43,639 nucleotides of DNA from Streptomyces himalayensis subsp. himalayensis (GTDB taxonomy: Bacteria; Actinomycetota; Actinomycetes; Streptomycetales; Streptomycetaceae). Position numbers and translations under genes: made by a program. Location of the stretch: NCBI RefSeq assembly GCF_013778455.1, contig NZ_JACEHE010000048.1:1-43639 (forward strand). Direction: 5' to 3'. The notes under the pieces were generated by a model. The model made no database searches. It was not told the DNA's origin and worked only from the letters and a program-made list of their open reading frames with translations. Of the stretch, positions 16,687 to 25,181 are shown piece by piece (the stretch's first letter is position 1; each line of letters begins with the position of its first letter).

Positions 16687-16867
16687 GACCAGCTACCTCT
16701 CGTGGTTCCGGCGTTCAGGCAGCCGGAATGATCGCCTGGTGTGCAACCGCTCGCAGCTTGTACTCCCTCTGGAGGAGAAGCTTCCGCAGTGGGGGGAGGA
16801 CATTCGCCCGACCGGCCGAACGAGTGTTGTCGCTGCGGCCAGGCGAACCTTGTCCCAGTGACGCGCC

Positions 16868-16900
16868 GTCCAGCCGCCGTCCAGCCGCCGTCCAGCCGCC
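16868..16900. repeat. Three tandem copies of an 11-bp unit
   Basis: GTCCAGCCGCC is repeated three times exactly, immediately beyond the LCP stop codon. It may reflect slippage; no hairpin is evident. Confidence 0.85.
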
Positions 16901-16902
16901 GT

Positions 16903-17988
16903 TCAACTGCAGGCGAGTCGGGTCCCCTTGACGGGCACGAACTCGCCCATGCCCGGGGTGGTGTGAACTCCGGCAGGGAGTGCGGCCTTGGCCGTCGCCA
17001 GTGACCTGCCCGCAGGCACGGCCTTGAACACGGCCGCGGACTTCGGCTCGTCCCACGTGATGGTGGAGCCGACGCCCTTGATGTCGGCGTATCCCTTGAT
17101 GGGAACGGTGGCGAATTCGAGCGAGCCGAGGCCGATGTTCCGCAGTTCCCTGGCCAGCGACAGAAGGTCCTTCACCGTGAAGGCCCTCTCCGTCCGGGCG
17201 GAGGGCAGCAGCACCGAGCCCAGCTTCGCCAGCCGGACCGGATTCTGCAGCGTTCCATCGCTCGAGATCTCCTTGATGAAGGAGACTAGGAACTTCTGCT
17301 GCCGTTGGATACGGCCGAAGTCGGCAAGATTGTCCACCTTGCGGGAGCGTGCGTATTGCAGCGCCTCGCCGCCGCCCAAGTGGTGCGTGCCCACAGGGAG
17401 GTCGAGAGCGGTCGCCGGATCCTTGAGCCTGCGGTCGGTGCAGATATCGAGTCCGCCCAGTTCATCGACGGTCTTCATGAAGCGGGAGAAGTCGACGGCC
17501 AGGAACCGGTCGATCTTTACGCCCGTCATGTTCTCGACCGTACGCATGCTGAGGCCCGGGCCGCCCTCCGCGTATGCCGCGTTGATTTTCGCAAGGTGGC
17601 CCTTGTGCTTCTTCCCCGTACGGTCGGTGTATGCAGGAATCCGCGCGAGGGAGTCGCGGGGGAGGCTGATGACACTGACCCTCTTCCGGTCCTGCGCGAT
17701 ATGGACCAGCATCATGGTGTCCGTGCACCCGCAGCCGATACTGCCGAGGCGGTACCGCTTCTTCTCCTCCTGCGTGACGGTGTCCCGGTTGTCCGTTCCC
17801 ACAAGCAGCACATTCATCGCGCGGCTCTTGGGGGCAGGCTGTTTTGCCGACGACATCACGTCGTCTGTCTGGAATGCGCCCAGCGCGAGCACCGAAGTGA
17901 GCACGGTGACGGCAACTGTCCAGCCTGGGATTCCCCACCTCCGCCTGACAGGCAGGCTCGAATGCGGGGTGCCGGAGAATTCATTCAT
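16903..17988 (-). CDS. LytR-CpsA-Psr (LCP) family glycopolymer ligase-like protein
   Basis: A 361-residue protein with a short cytoplasmic N terminus, one membrane segment (about residues 22-42) and an extracellular LCP domain (MNVLLVGTDNRD, TDTMMLVHI, VSVISLPRDS, KINAAYAEGGP, LGGGEALQYARSR, DFGRIQRQQKFL). LCP enzymes transfer lipid-linked glycopolymers to peptidoglycan. Beside a complete polysaccharide locus, it is the likely step anchoring that polymer to the wall (inference). The start ATG 17988 has GAGG nine bases upstream. A CGC pair of cysteines lies just before the TDTMM motif. Confidence 0.9.
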   Translation of the reverse strand: MNEFSGTPHSSLPVRRRWGIPGWTVAVTVLTSVLALGAFQTDDVMSSAKQPAPKSRAMNVLLVGTDNRDTVTQEEKKRYRLGSIGCGCTDTMMLVHIAQDRKRVSVISLPRDSLARIPAYTDRTGKKHKGHLAKINAAYAEGGPGLSMRTVENMTGVKIDRFLAVDFSRFMKTVDELGGLDICTDRRLKDPATALDLPVGTHHLGGGEALQYARSRKVDNLADFGRIQRQQKFLVSFIKEISSDGTLQNPVRLAKLGSVLLPSARTERAFTVKDLLSLARELRNIGLGSLEFATVPIKGYADIKGVGSTITWDEPKSAAVFKAVPAGRSLATAKAALPAGVHTTPGMGEFVPVKGTRLACS

Positions 17989-18152
17989 ACGACCTGAACC
18001 TCACAGAGACTGCTTGCGACGGGAGAAACGTTATTTCATTCCGTCAGCAGGAAACGGCACCGACTCGGCAATCTTTTCTTTGCGCTTCGAGGATCTCTGG
18101 CCGTCAAATCCTTCAAGTCGCCCATCACCGACCGGAACTGCCGCCGAGCTTG

Positions 18153-18195
18153 AAGTGACCCCGGGCCAAAAGTGACCCGGGGCTTGAAGTGACCC
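18153..18195. repeat. Three AAGTGACCC repeats with 17-bp period
   Basis: AAGTGACC begins at 18153, 18170 and 18187, each followed by C/G-rich sequence that also forms an inverted repeat (CCCCGGG 18159-18165 with CCCGGGG 18176-18182). The cluster is between the FAD oxidoreductase stop and the LCP promoter region, so it could be a terminator, a regulator site, or both. Confidence 0.7.
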
Positions 18196-18219
18196 GGGGG
18201 CGACGCCCCATGCTCGCCT

Positions 18220-19467
18220 TCAGTTCCGTCCTTGGCCGCAGCTCCGCCGACTCCAGCGGAGTGGCCGGGACGACGTCAGGCGGCGCTGCACCCCGCGTAC
18301 CAGCCGTCCAGCCGTGAAGGTGGCCCCGTACACAAAGCGCATGGAAGGGCCGAACGACGGCGCGGCAAGAAGTCCCGCGAAGAACAGCCCTGGATACGAG
18401 GACTCGAATCCCGCATTCAGCTCCGGTGACCTGCTGCGGCCGACAGTGCCGAGCGAGCGCCGCAGGCGGTCGTCGAGCAATTCCAGCCTGCCGAGGTCGG
18501 GCGTGAAGCCGGTGGCCGCGATGACATGGTCCGTCTCGACGGTGCGGATGCCCGCGCGACCGGGAGCCATGAGTGTCAGCCGGATACGATCCCCCGCTTC
18601 GGTGGCCCCGAGCAGTTCCTGCCCCAGCTCCACGGGCACCTGCTGCTCGAATCGGTCGCGCAGCCACCAGGCGCCCGCAGGCCCGAGCGCCGTGGCGGCG
18701 ATATGGGCACGGGCGTCGCCCGGAAGGTGCCGTACGAATGCGGGGATCTCGGACCAGACCCAGCTGGTCCAGCCCGTCCCCAACCCGCTGTGCGGCTCGC
18801 GGAGCGAGCGCAGCAGTCCGCGGCGAAGCGGCTGCGGCGGGGTGTTCCAGTTGAGTTGGCCCGCACGGGCGACGAGCCGCGGCCGCGCGCCGTGCTCGGC
18901 CAGCAGGGCCGCGGTCTCCAGCGCCGCCTGGCCGGCTCCGACGACGGTGACCTCCTTGCCGCTGAAGCGGCTCAGGTCCCGGTGGCTGCTGCTGTGGGAG
19001 TAGCGGTCGGCGGGAAGGCCCTTCAGCTGCTCGGGGATGTTGAGGAACGGCATGACCCCCACCGCGAGGGCCACGGTGCGCGCGGAGAACCGCTCGCCCT
19101 CGGCCGTCTCGACACGGAATCCGGAGCGGCCAGGGGACACCCGCGTGACGGTGCGCTCCTCGACCGGTGGCGCCGCCCGCTCGGCGAACCACATGCCGTA
19201 CTCGGTGAAGGTGCTGATGGCCAGTGGCTTGCCGTGGCTCGGACGCAACTCGCGGGCAGCGCAGTATGCATCGAGGGTGTGGCTGCCCGAGGGGTCGGAC
19301 AGATTGGACGACCAGGGTTCCGACTTGAGGAACATGCCACGCGGCATGTGATCGCGCCACGACGCCATCGGTCTGCCGAGGACCCGGGTCCTCAGTCCGG
19401 CCGCGGCCGCGTGCGAAGCGATGGACAGCCCGTAAGGGCCGGCCCCAATGACTGCCAGGTCGTACAT
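18220..19467 (-). CDS. FAD/NAD(P)-dependent oxidoreductase (flavin monooxygenase-like)
   Basis: A 415-residue two-dinucleotide-fold protein. The FAD site GAGPYG is at residues 8-13 and the NAD(P)H site GAGQAA at 177-182, with VIAATGFTPDL later and FFAGLLAAPSFGPSM near the end. It resembles lysine/ornithine N-hydroxylase or FMO-like oxidoreductases that act on small amines or carbonyls; the substrate cannot be read. It ends 231 bp before the LCP gene and begins 18 bp after the ATP-grasp stop, so those two are probably cotranscribed. Confidence 0.82.
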   Translation of the reverse strand: MYDLAVIGAGPYGLSIASHAAAAGLRTRVLGRPMASWRDHMPRGMFLKSEPWSSNLSDPSGSHTLDAYCAARELRPSHGKPLAISTFTEYGMWFAERAAPPVEERTVTRVSPGRSGFRVETAEGERFSARTVALAVGVMPFLNIPEQLKGLPADRYSHSSSHRDLSRFSGKEVTVVGAGQAALETAALLAEHGARPRLVARAGQLNWNTPPQPLRRGLLRSLREPHSGLGTGWTSWVWSEIPAFVRHLPGDARAHIAATALGPAGAWWLRDRFEQQVPVELGQELLGATEAGDRIRLTLMAPGRAGIRTVETDHVIAATGFTPDLGRLELLDDRLRRSLGTVGRSRSPELNAGFESSYPGLFFAGLLAAPSFGPSMRFVYGATFTAGRLVRGVQRRLTSSRPLRWSRRSCGQGRN

Positions 19468-19485
19468 GATTCGATCTCGCCTTTC

Positions 19486-20850
19486 TCATCGTGGCATGGA
19501 CGCGCTGTCAGGGTGGGACGCGGAGCCGCCGTCGGGCACGGCACGGGGGACGGGCATGGCCCTGCCGCGCCGGCGAGTCCGTACGCCCGGTCTTCGCAGC
19601 CGGTTCCTGCCTTTGCGCAGTGCCCTGCCGAACCACACCGCTGCCATGGACAGGAAGGGGGCGATGTCATCGGCGGCGAACCAGGCGCTCTCGGTGCCGT
19701 CGCGCCTGCTGGCGGGGCCGGCGCCGTCAGGCGGGCACCCGGCGGACCGGCTGCTGTCCGGCCCCGCCGTCCTGAAGGGCCGAGCGCGGCCCCCGGAGGC
19801 CAACAGCGAGAGCAGGGCGTAGTTCTCGGCGACGAAGACCCGTCCCGGCCTGCTGCGGGGCCTGGGCACGGGGCGACCCGTCAGGTCCAGGTACTGGGCC
19901 CGCACGACGTCGAGGCCGTCCCGGTCGGTGAAGAGACGGAACTGGGCGCCCAGGCGCGGATTGAAGTCCAGCAGGTGGAAGGTGCCGCTGGCTTCGTCCC
20001 AACGGAAGTCGAGATCGAGGATTCCGCGGTACCCGACATGGGCCGCGAGCCGCAGGGCGGCCTGCTCCACCTCCGGGTTGGGCTGCCATCTGCCCAGCGC
20101 CGTCAGTCCGGTACGGAGCGGCCAGGAGAGCACCTTCCGGCCCGTGCCGGCCACCAGACAGCGGTCCTGGTCCCCGAAGTAGCCGTGGAAGAACCAGTCG
20201 CTGTCCGGCCTGTACGGCAGATAGCGCTGGAGCAGCAGGCGGCTGCCCGCCGCATCGCCCTGTTCGTGCAGCCGCGCCGCGTCGGCCGCCGAGTGCACCA
20301 GGGTCGTGCTGCGCAGCCCTGATCCGGCGGTGAGCAGCCAAGGGCGGCTCCACTTCGCCACCATGGGCAGCCCCAGCTCCCAGGGCGCCGCCGCGGCCTC
20401 GGCAGCGCTGGCAGGGATGACCATGGCCGGATGCGGGATCCCCAGACGCTTGCACAGCCCGGCGAGTTCCTCCTTGTCGGCAAGGCGCCCCGGCAGGTCC
20501 GGCGGCTGCTCCGGAAGCAGATAGCGCCCGGTGAGACGAGGAGCGAGTGCCGCGATATGGATGGCGCTGATGTCGTCCATCGCAATCAGCACCGCTGGTC
20601 TCCCGATCTCGTCGGAGATCTGAAGCAGCGTCCGGTGAAAGAGGTCTGGCGTGATGGCGCCTTCCGGTCCGGGGTGCGACCGGTGCAGATATCGGGACCT
20701 GGTGACCGGGCTGTCCGCCGATTCGACAACGGCATGGACTTCCACTCCTGCGCGGCCCAGTGACCTGACCGCTCCAAGGGTGCCGTGGTGCAGGGGATTC
20801 CGGTCCAGTCGAAGGAGCAGGGCGGGTACCCCGGCGCAGAACGGTGGCAT
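19486..20850 (-). CDS. ATP-grasp carboxylate-amine ligase-like protein
   Basis: A 454-residue protein with the ATP-grasp arrangement: an N-terminal pre-ATP-grasp region (ALLLRLDRNPLHHGTLGAVR), LADKEELAGLCKRLGIPHP, GLPMVAKWSRP with the ATP-binding Lys, LLLQRYLPY and the Mg-binding end HLLDFNPRLGAQFRLF. A basic, low-complexity tail of about 100 residues follows. Relatives form amide or peptide bonds from acyl phosphates. With the FAD enzyme it may decorate the polysaccharide or make a small precursor (inference). It is transcribed divergently from the GH26 gene. Confidence 0.8.
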   Translation of the reverse strand: MPPFCAGVPALLLRLDRNPLHHGTLGAVRSLGRAGVEVHAVVESADSPVTRSRYLHRSHPGPEGAITPDLFHRTLLQISDEIGRPAVLIAMDDISAIHIAALAPRLTGRYLLPEQPPDLPGRLADKEELAGLCKRLGIPHPAMVIPASAAEAAAAPWELGLPMVAKWSRPWLLTAGSGLRSTTLVHSAADAARLHEQGDAAGSRLLLQRYLPYRPDSDWFFHGYFGDQDRCLVAGTGRKVLSWPLRTGLTALGRWQPNPEVEQAALRLAAHVGYRGILDLDFRWDEASGTFHLLDFNPRLGAQFRLFTDRDGLDVVRAQYLDLTGRPVPRPRSRPGRVFVAENYALLSLLASGGRARPFRTAGPDSSRSAGCPPDGAGPASRRDGTESAWFAADDIAPFLSMAAVWFGRALRKGRNRLRRPGVRTRRRGRAMPVPRAVPDGGSASHPDSASMPR

Positions 20851-20903
20851 TCACGTCACGTCTTTCACCTGGATGGAATGGGACGGGGTATAAAAGTCGC
20901 CAA

Positions 20904-20923
20904 TGGGCTCTACAGAGTGCCCA
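20904..20923. promoter_or_regulatory. Nested palindrome in the ATP-grasp/GH26 divergent promoter
   Basis: TGGGC(20904-20908)...GCCCA(20919-20923) encloses CTCT-AC-AGAG (20908-20917). It lies 54 bp upstream of the ATP-grasp start and 77 bp before the GH26 start, a plausible shared operator. Confidence 0.45.
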
Positions 20924-20999
20924 AGCCGCCCGTTAATAGGATTGTTTGAGAAAAGGCTCATGAATCCGCTGATTCGCCGGCCTTCAGGGGGAGAAGTCA

Positions 21000-22166
21000 A
21001 TGCTTCACCAACGCCGTCGGTTGATGGTCACCTGCATCGGGACCGTGGCCGCCGGTCTTCTCCTCGTCCGAGTGGGGCTCGGAGATCCGGCGCCACCCGT
21101 CCCGCCGCCCGCGGAGTCCGCCCCCGTTCCGAAGCCGGCCCCGTCCCGGGCTTCGGAGCCCGCCGTGGGCGCCTACCTGGACTTCGGTCCGGCTGGCGTG
21201 GAGCGCATGGGGCAGCTGTCCCGCTGGCTGGGGGGAGCGAACCTGCGCGTCGGCCACACCTACCTGCCGGGTGACGTCTGGTCCAACATCGAGGGCCGCC
21301 CGGGCTATCTGCAGGCCTGGGCGCGCTGGCGGCGGGCCCAGGACGACCGGATGTTCGTGCTCAATGTGCCCATGCTCGAACGCAATGAGGAGGGACTCTC
21401 CGACGACGAGGTCCGCTCGCTCCTCAGGCAGGGCGCGCGGGGAGACTTCGACGACCACTTCCGCAAGCTCGCCATACGGCTGGTGCGTCTGGGAGTCCCC
21501 GACACGATCGTCGTCCTGGGCTGGGAGATGAACGGGACCACCTATACGCATCGCTGCGGCCCGGACCCGGAGTCCTGGAAGGCGTACTGGAATCGCATCG
21601 TCAACGCGATGCGCTCCGTCCCGGGGCAGAAACTCACATTCGACTTCGCACCCAGCCGCGGAACGGACGCGGTTCCCTGGACCCGGTGTTATCCGGGTGA
21701 CGACACGGTCGACATCATCGGGATGGACTCGTACGACCAGCCCCCGGCCGAAACCTTCGACGAGCAGGTGAAAGGACCGTACGGGCTGCAGGCGCAGATC
21801 GACTTCGCGGCCGCGCACAAGAAGGAGATCTCCTATCCCGAATGGGGTCTCTTCCGCAACGGTGACAATGCCGTGTACATGCGCGGGATGCTCGAATGGT
21901 TCGACGCACACAAGCCGCTCTACCAGTCGATCACGGACTACTGCCCGCACGGTGTGTGGCAGTGCGACGAGAACCCCGACGCCTCGAGGGTCTACCGCGC
22001 CAAGATGTCCGAGCCGGCCAAACCCGAGCCGCTGCCGGGCAAGGAGCGTGCAGCGTCGGACGTCAATACGACCGTGGGGTGCGTCCCGGTCGATCTGGAT
22101 GACTGGGCCGGGAGGCGGGCGAAGCCCCGCACGATGTGTTGGCGCGTCCGTCGGCGGGACGACTGA
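21000..22166 (+). CDS. Secreted GH26-like endo-glycosidase
   Basis: A 388-residue exported protein: basic start MLHQRRR, a hydrophobic segment, a Pro/Ala linker to about residue 55, then a GH26-like (beta/alpha)8 domain. The acid/base Glu176 is in VLGWEMNG and the nucleophile Glu281 in ISYPEWGLF, the spacing expected for clan A. GH26 enzymes are mainly beta-mannanases. In this locus it may trim or release the polymer. A good GGGGGAG ribosome site precedes ATG 21000. It is the only plus-strand gene of the polysaccharide region. Confidence 0.83.
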   Translation: MLHQRRRLMVTCIGTVAAGLLLVRVGLGDPAPPVPPPAESAPVPKPAPSRASEPAVGAYLDFGPAGVERMGQLSRWLGGANLRVGHTYLPGDVWSNIEGRPGYLQAWARWRRAQDDRMFVLNVPMLERNEEGLSDDEVRSLLRQGARGDFDDHFRKLAIRLVRLGVPDTIVVLGWEMNGTTYTHRCGPDPESWKAYWNRIVNAMRSVPGQKLTFDFAPSRGTDAVPWTRCYPGDDTVDIIGMDSYDQPPAETFDEQVKGPYGLQAQIDFAAAHKKEISYPEWGLFRNGDNAVYMRGMLEWFDAHKPLYQSITDYCPHGVWQCDENPDASRVYRAKMSEPAKPEPLPGKERAASDVNTTVGCVPVDLDDWAGRRAKPRTMCWRVRRRDD

Positions 22167-22195
22167 GGAGGCGGCGCACTGCGCCTGGTTGTGGG

Positions 22196-23353
22196 TCACC
22201 GCCCGCCACCCGCCCGCCAGTTGTTGAGCTTGACGCGCCACTCCCGCACCGCCGGCACGAGCGACCGCAGTACCTCGGTCGCCCGGTCGCGGCCGGCCAG
22301 CTGCGCCGCGTACAAGCTCAGCATCGGCGCCAGCGCGGACGGGGCCAGAAGCAGCCGCTGGTTGGTGACGGTGGCCGGACGCCAATGGGTCTTGTACGGT
22401 TCCGTGCCGCGCAGCAGGCTGATGACGCTTCGGCCCGTCTCCACCGCATGCTGTGCGTCGCGCCGCAGCAGCATGGTCGCGACGTCGACCTTCCTGGTAC
22501 GGAGTTCCGGGTCGGCGCCGTACAGATAGCCGCCGGTGAGATGCGCGGACTGGAGCGTCACATTGGCCGCCACCACCGCGCCGTCCAGCCGGTACTCCGT
22601 CAGCGCCGCGTCCCCGTCCCTGACCATGCGCCGCGTGGCACGCGTCAGATGCTCGGCGAAACGGGGCTTGAGGTGCTCGGGGGTGACACCCCGCCCGCGC
22701 CACTGCAGCTCATGAAGGCGCAGCAACTCGCGGATGGTGGAGGCGACTTCGTGTTCGGCAACGGCGTGTTCCTCGATGCGCAGGGCATCGACCTTGCGCA
22801 ACTTGGCCCGTACGCGCTGGGCCCGCGAGGATGCGAGCCGCTTCATCAGCTCTTCGATGGGCTCGGCGGGCAGCTCCAGACAGACCGAGTCGCTGAGCCT
22901 GCGCCGCGCCCCCGGCCAGACGTCGAACAGCTGCTCCGCCGCAGCTCCGGGACGTACCTCACGCAGATCGATCACCGCATGGCTCCCGGCGCGGCGCAGT
23001 CCGTCGGCCAGCGCGTTCAGCACGCCGGGCGCGTGTGAGTCGTCGACGAGGATGTCGGAGAAATCGGAGATACCTCCGCCCAGCGGAACCAGCAGCGGCA
23101 GCGGACGGTGTACGAGCATCAGGGGAGCGGCCCCGACCAGTGTCCCGCCGCGCCGTACGAGGACGACACGCAGCCGGCCCGGTGTGCCGTACGAGAGCCA
23201 CCAGGAGTGCAACCAGGAGTGGCTCTGGAACGGGGTGGCCGCTGCGCCGCTGCGGTGCAGCCTGCCCCACTCCTCCTCCAGCCCGGCGAACTGCCGGTCG
23301 TCGCGGCACAGCGTCGCGGCATAGCCCGTTCCGGCTTCGGTCGCCGTGGCCAT
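22196..23353 (-). CDS. FemAB/GNAT-like acyltransferase
   Basis: A 385-residue protein of the Acetyltransf_6 (BcsL/CelD-like) group. It has an N-terminal region with TPFQSHSWLHSWWLSYG and a C-terminal GNAT-like domain with LTEYRLDGAVVAANVTL, GGYLYGADPELR and ISLLRGTEPYKTHW. Such enzymes occur in exopolysaccharide and cellulose loci and are thought to acylate or aminoacylate the polymer or its precursor. ATG 23353 overlaps the Wzz-like stop by one base. It is the last gene of the operon. Confidence 0.82.
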   Translation of the reverse strand: MATATEAGTGYAATLCRDDRQFAGLEEEWGRLHRSGAAATPFQSHSWLHSWWLSYGTPGRLRVVLVRRGGTLVGAAPLMLVHRPLPLLVPLGGGISDFSDILVDDSHAPGVLNALADGLRRAGSHAVIDLREVRPGAAAEQLFDVWPGARRRLSDSVCLELPAEPIEELMKRLASSRAQRVRAKLRKVDALRIEEHAVAEHEVASTIRELLRLHELQWRGRGVTPEHLKPRFAEHLTRATRRMVRDGDAALTEYRLDGAVVAANVTLQSAHLTGGYLYGADPELRTRKVDVATMLLRRDAQHAVETGRSVISLLRGTEPYKTHWRPATVTNQRLLLAPSALAPMLSLYAAQLAGRDRATEVLRSLVPAVREWRVKLNNWRAGGGR

Positions 23354-24039
23354 CAGATGTGTTCCTTCGCCTTGGCGGCGGGCTCTCCCGACCGGGCGGG
23401 AGCGGGGACCGGGGTACTCGCGGTCCACTGCTCGCGCCGGGGCCGCACGAGCAGTACGAGAGCGCCGATGACGCCGCCCGCACAGCCGCCGACGGCGATG
23501 TCGACCGGAAGCGACGGGGAGACGGGCTTGGCGGGCGCGATGGCCGCCGAGAAGTCCACCAGCCGGACGCCGGTGTCCTTCGCTGCCGCGTTGCCGCTGT
23601 GCATGAGGGAATCGGCGACCGCGTTGGCGATGTTGGCGGCCTCGTCCCGGCTGGTGGACGTCCCGGTGATCTCGATCACCGGTGAATCCGGCGAGGTCTG
23701 GGCCTGGACCTGCCGGGCGGGCAGCTTGTCCGGTACGCCGTCCGCGGTCTGGGCATAGGCGAGGATGGATGTGCTGGTGGAGAGGCGGCCGTAGGCCTGG
23801 GCGAAGCCGAGGGCGGTGGCGGGGTCGGAACCCTTGGCGGGCACCACGACGACATAGGTGGTGGCGGCGTACTCCGGCGCTACGCGCGCGCTGTAGGAGG
23901 CACCTCCCGCCACCCCGATGAGGATGAACAGGACCAGTGGCCACCAGGCGGGCAGGAAGGTGAACTTCCTCCGGCGCGGGCCGGACCGCCGGGGAAGGGG
24001 GGGCTTTTCCTGGGACAACTCGGCCATGGTGGTGGTCAC
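23353..24039 (-). CDS. Wzz-like chain-length/co-polymerase protein without kinase domain
   Basis: A 228-residue protein with two membrane segments (about residues 32-48 and 178-200) flanking an extracytoplasmic region containing PEYAATTYVVVVPAKG and ITGTSTSRDEAANIANAVADSLM, plus the Pro-rich PAKPVSPSLP before TM2 typical of Wzz/Wzc proteins. There is no Walker motif or Tyr cluster, so it is not a bacterial tyrosine kinase. GTG 24039 overlaps the upstream stop (GTGA); ATG 24027 is an alternative four codons in. Confidence 0.85.
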   Translation of the reverse strand: MTTTMAELSQEKPPLPRRSGPRRRKFTFLPAWWPLVLFILIGVAGGASYSARVAPEYAATTYVVVVPAKGSDPATALGFAQAYGRLSTSTSILAYAQTADGVPDKLPARQVQAQTSPDSPVIEITGTSTSRDEAANIANAVADSLMHSGNAAAKDTGVRLVDFSAAIAPAKPVSPSLPVDIAVGGCAGGVIGALVLLVRPRREQWTASTPVPAPARSGEPAAKAKEHI

Positions 24040-25181
24040 TTCTTCGTCGGGTCGGTGGACGGGGTTGAGGCGACGGCGCGCGCGTACACGTCCAGGAGGC
24101 TTCTGGCGCTGCGCACGATGTCGTAGTGGCTGACAACTGGGGGCGGCTGAAGGCGGCGCGCTTCCGTGGACATCTGGATCCTCAGCGCCGCCTCCAGCGC
24201 GTCGGCACGGCCTGCGACCCGGACGGCACCGGGCGCCAGTGCTGCGGGCAGATCCTCGATGGCGGGGCAGGAGACGTGCAGGACAGGCAGTCCGGCGGCG
24301 AGGGCCTCGACGGCGGCGAGCCCGAACGACTCCTCCTCAGAGGCGGAGACGAAGATGTCAAGTGCGCTGAGCACGGCCGGGATTGCGGGGACGCCGCGAT
24401 CGGGGCCGTCCCCGAGCGCATCGCATTCGCCGAGGAACCGGATACGGTCGGCAGCGCCGAGCCGCCGGGCGAGGGTACGCAGCGCGGTCCGCTCCGGTCC
24501 GTCCCCCGCCAGCACCAGACGGGCATCGGGGATGGCGGCGACCGCCCGTACCAGCAGCTCGAAGCGCTTGCCGGGCACGAGCCTGCCCACGCCTCCCACG
24601 ACGAAGGCGCCTGCCGGGATGGAGAGCTGTGCGCGGGTGGTGAGCCTGGTTCCCTGGTCGAAGCGGAGACTCTCCGCGTCGATTCCGTTCGGTACGAGGT
24701 GGATGCGCTGGGCGGGCACCCCCCATGTGCGCAGCCGGTCGGCGATGGTCGCCGAGACGGCCACGGTCGCCGAGCCGAGCTTCTCCGTCCTCAGATACAG
24801 GGCACGGATCCCCCGGGTGAGCGGCCGCCCTTCGATCTGCCGCTCACCCAGGGAGTGTTCGGTGGCGATCGTGGTGCGGACGCCGGCCATACGGGCTGCG
24901 ATCCGCCCGTACACACAGGCGCGGTAGAGGTGGGTGTGGACCAGGTCGTACCTTCCCCGTCTGATGAGCCGGGCCAGCCTGGGCAGCGCGGCGAGGTCGC
25001 GGTTGCCGTTCATCGCCAGGTGCGCGACGGACACACCGTCGGCACGCAGCCCTTCGGCGACGGGGCCCGGGTTGGTGAGGGTCACCACGTCGCAGTGGAC
25101 CGGCAGATGGCGCAGCAGCAGGCGCAGTTGCTGTTCGGCGCCGCCGACGCCGAGCCCGGTGATGATGTGCAGGGCCTTCAC
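24036..25181 (-). CDS. GT4 glycosyltransferase
   Basis: A 381-residue GT-B enzyme. The N-terminal acceptor domain has ITGLGVGGAEQQLRLL and YDLVHTHLYRACVYG; the nucleotide-sugar domain has VGGVGRLVPGKRFE, LVLAGDGPER and the E-x7-E segment SEEESFGLAAVEALA. It adds a sugar to the lipid-linked repeat unit on the cytoplasmic side; sugar unknown. GTG 25181 overlaps the deacetylase stop (GTGA). Confidence 0.9.
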   Translation of the reverse strand: MKALHIITGLGVGGAEQQLRLLLRHLPVHCDVVTLTNPGPVAEGLRADGVSVAHLAMNGNRDLAALPRLARLIRRGRYDLVHTHLYRACVYGRIAARMAGVRTTIATEHSLGERQIEGRPLTRGIRALYLRTEKLGSATVAVSATIADRLRTWGVPAQRIHLVPNGIDAESLRFDQGTRLTTRAQLSIPAGAFVVGGVGRLVPGKRFELLVRAVAAIPDARLVLAGDGPERTALRTLARRLGAADRIRFLGECDALGDGPDRGVPAIPAVLSALDIFVSASEEESFGLAAVEALAAGLPVLHVSCPAIEDLPAALAPGAVRVAGRADALEAALRIQMSTEARRLQPPPVVSHYDIVRSARSLLDVYARAVASTPSTDPTKK

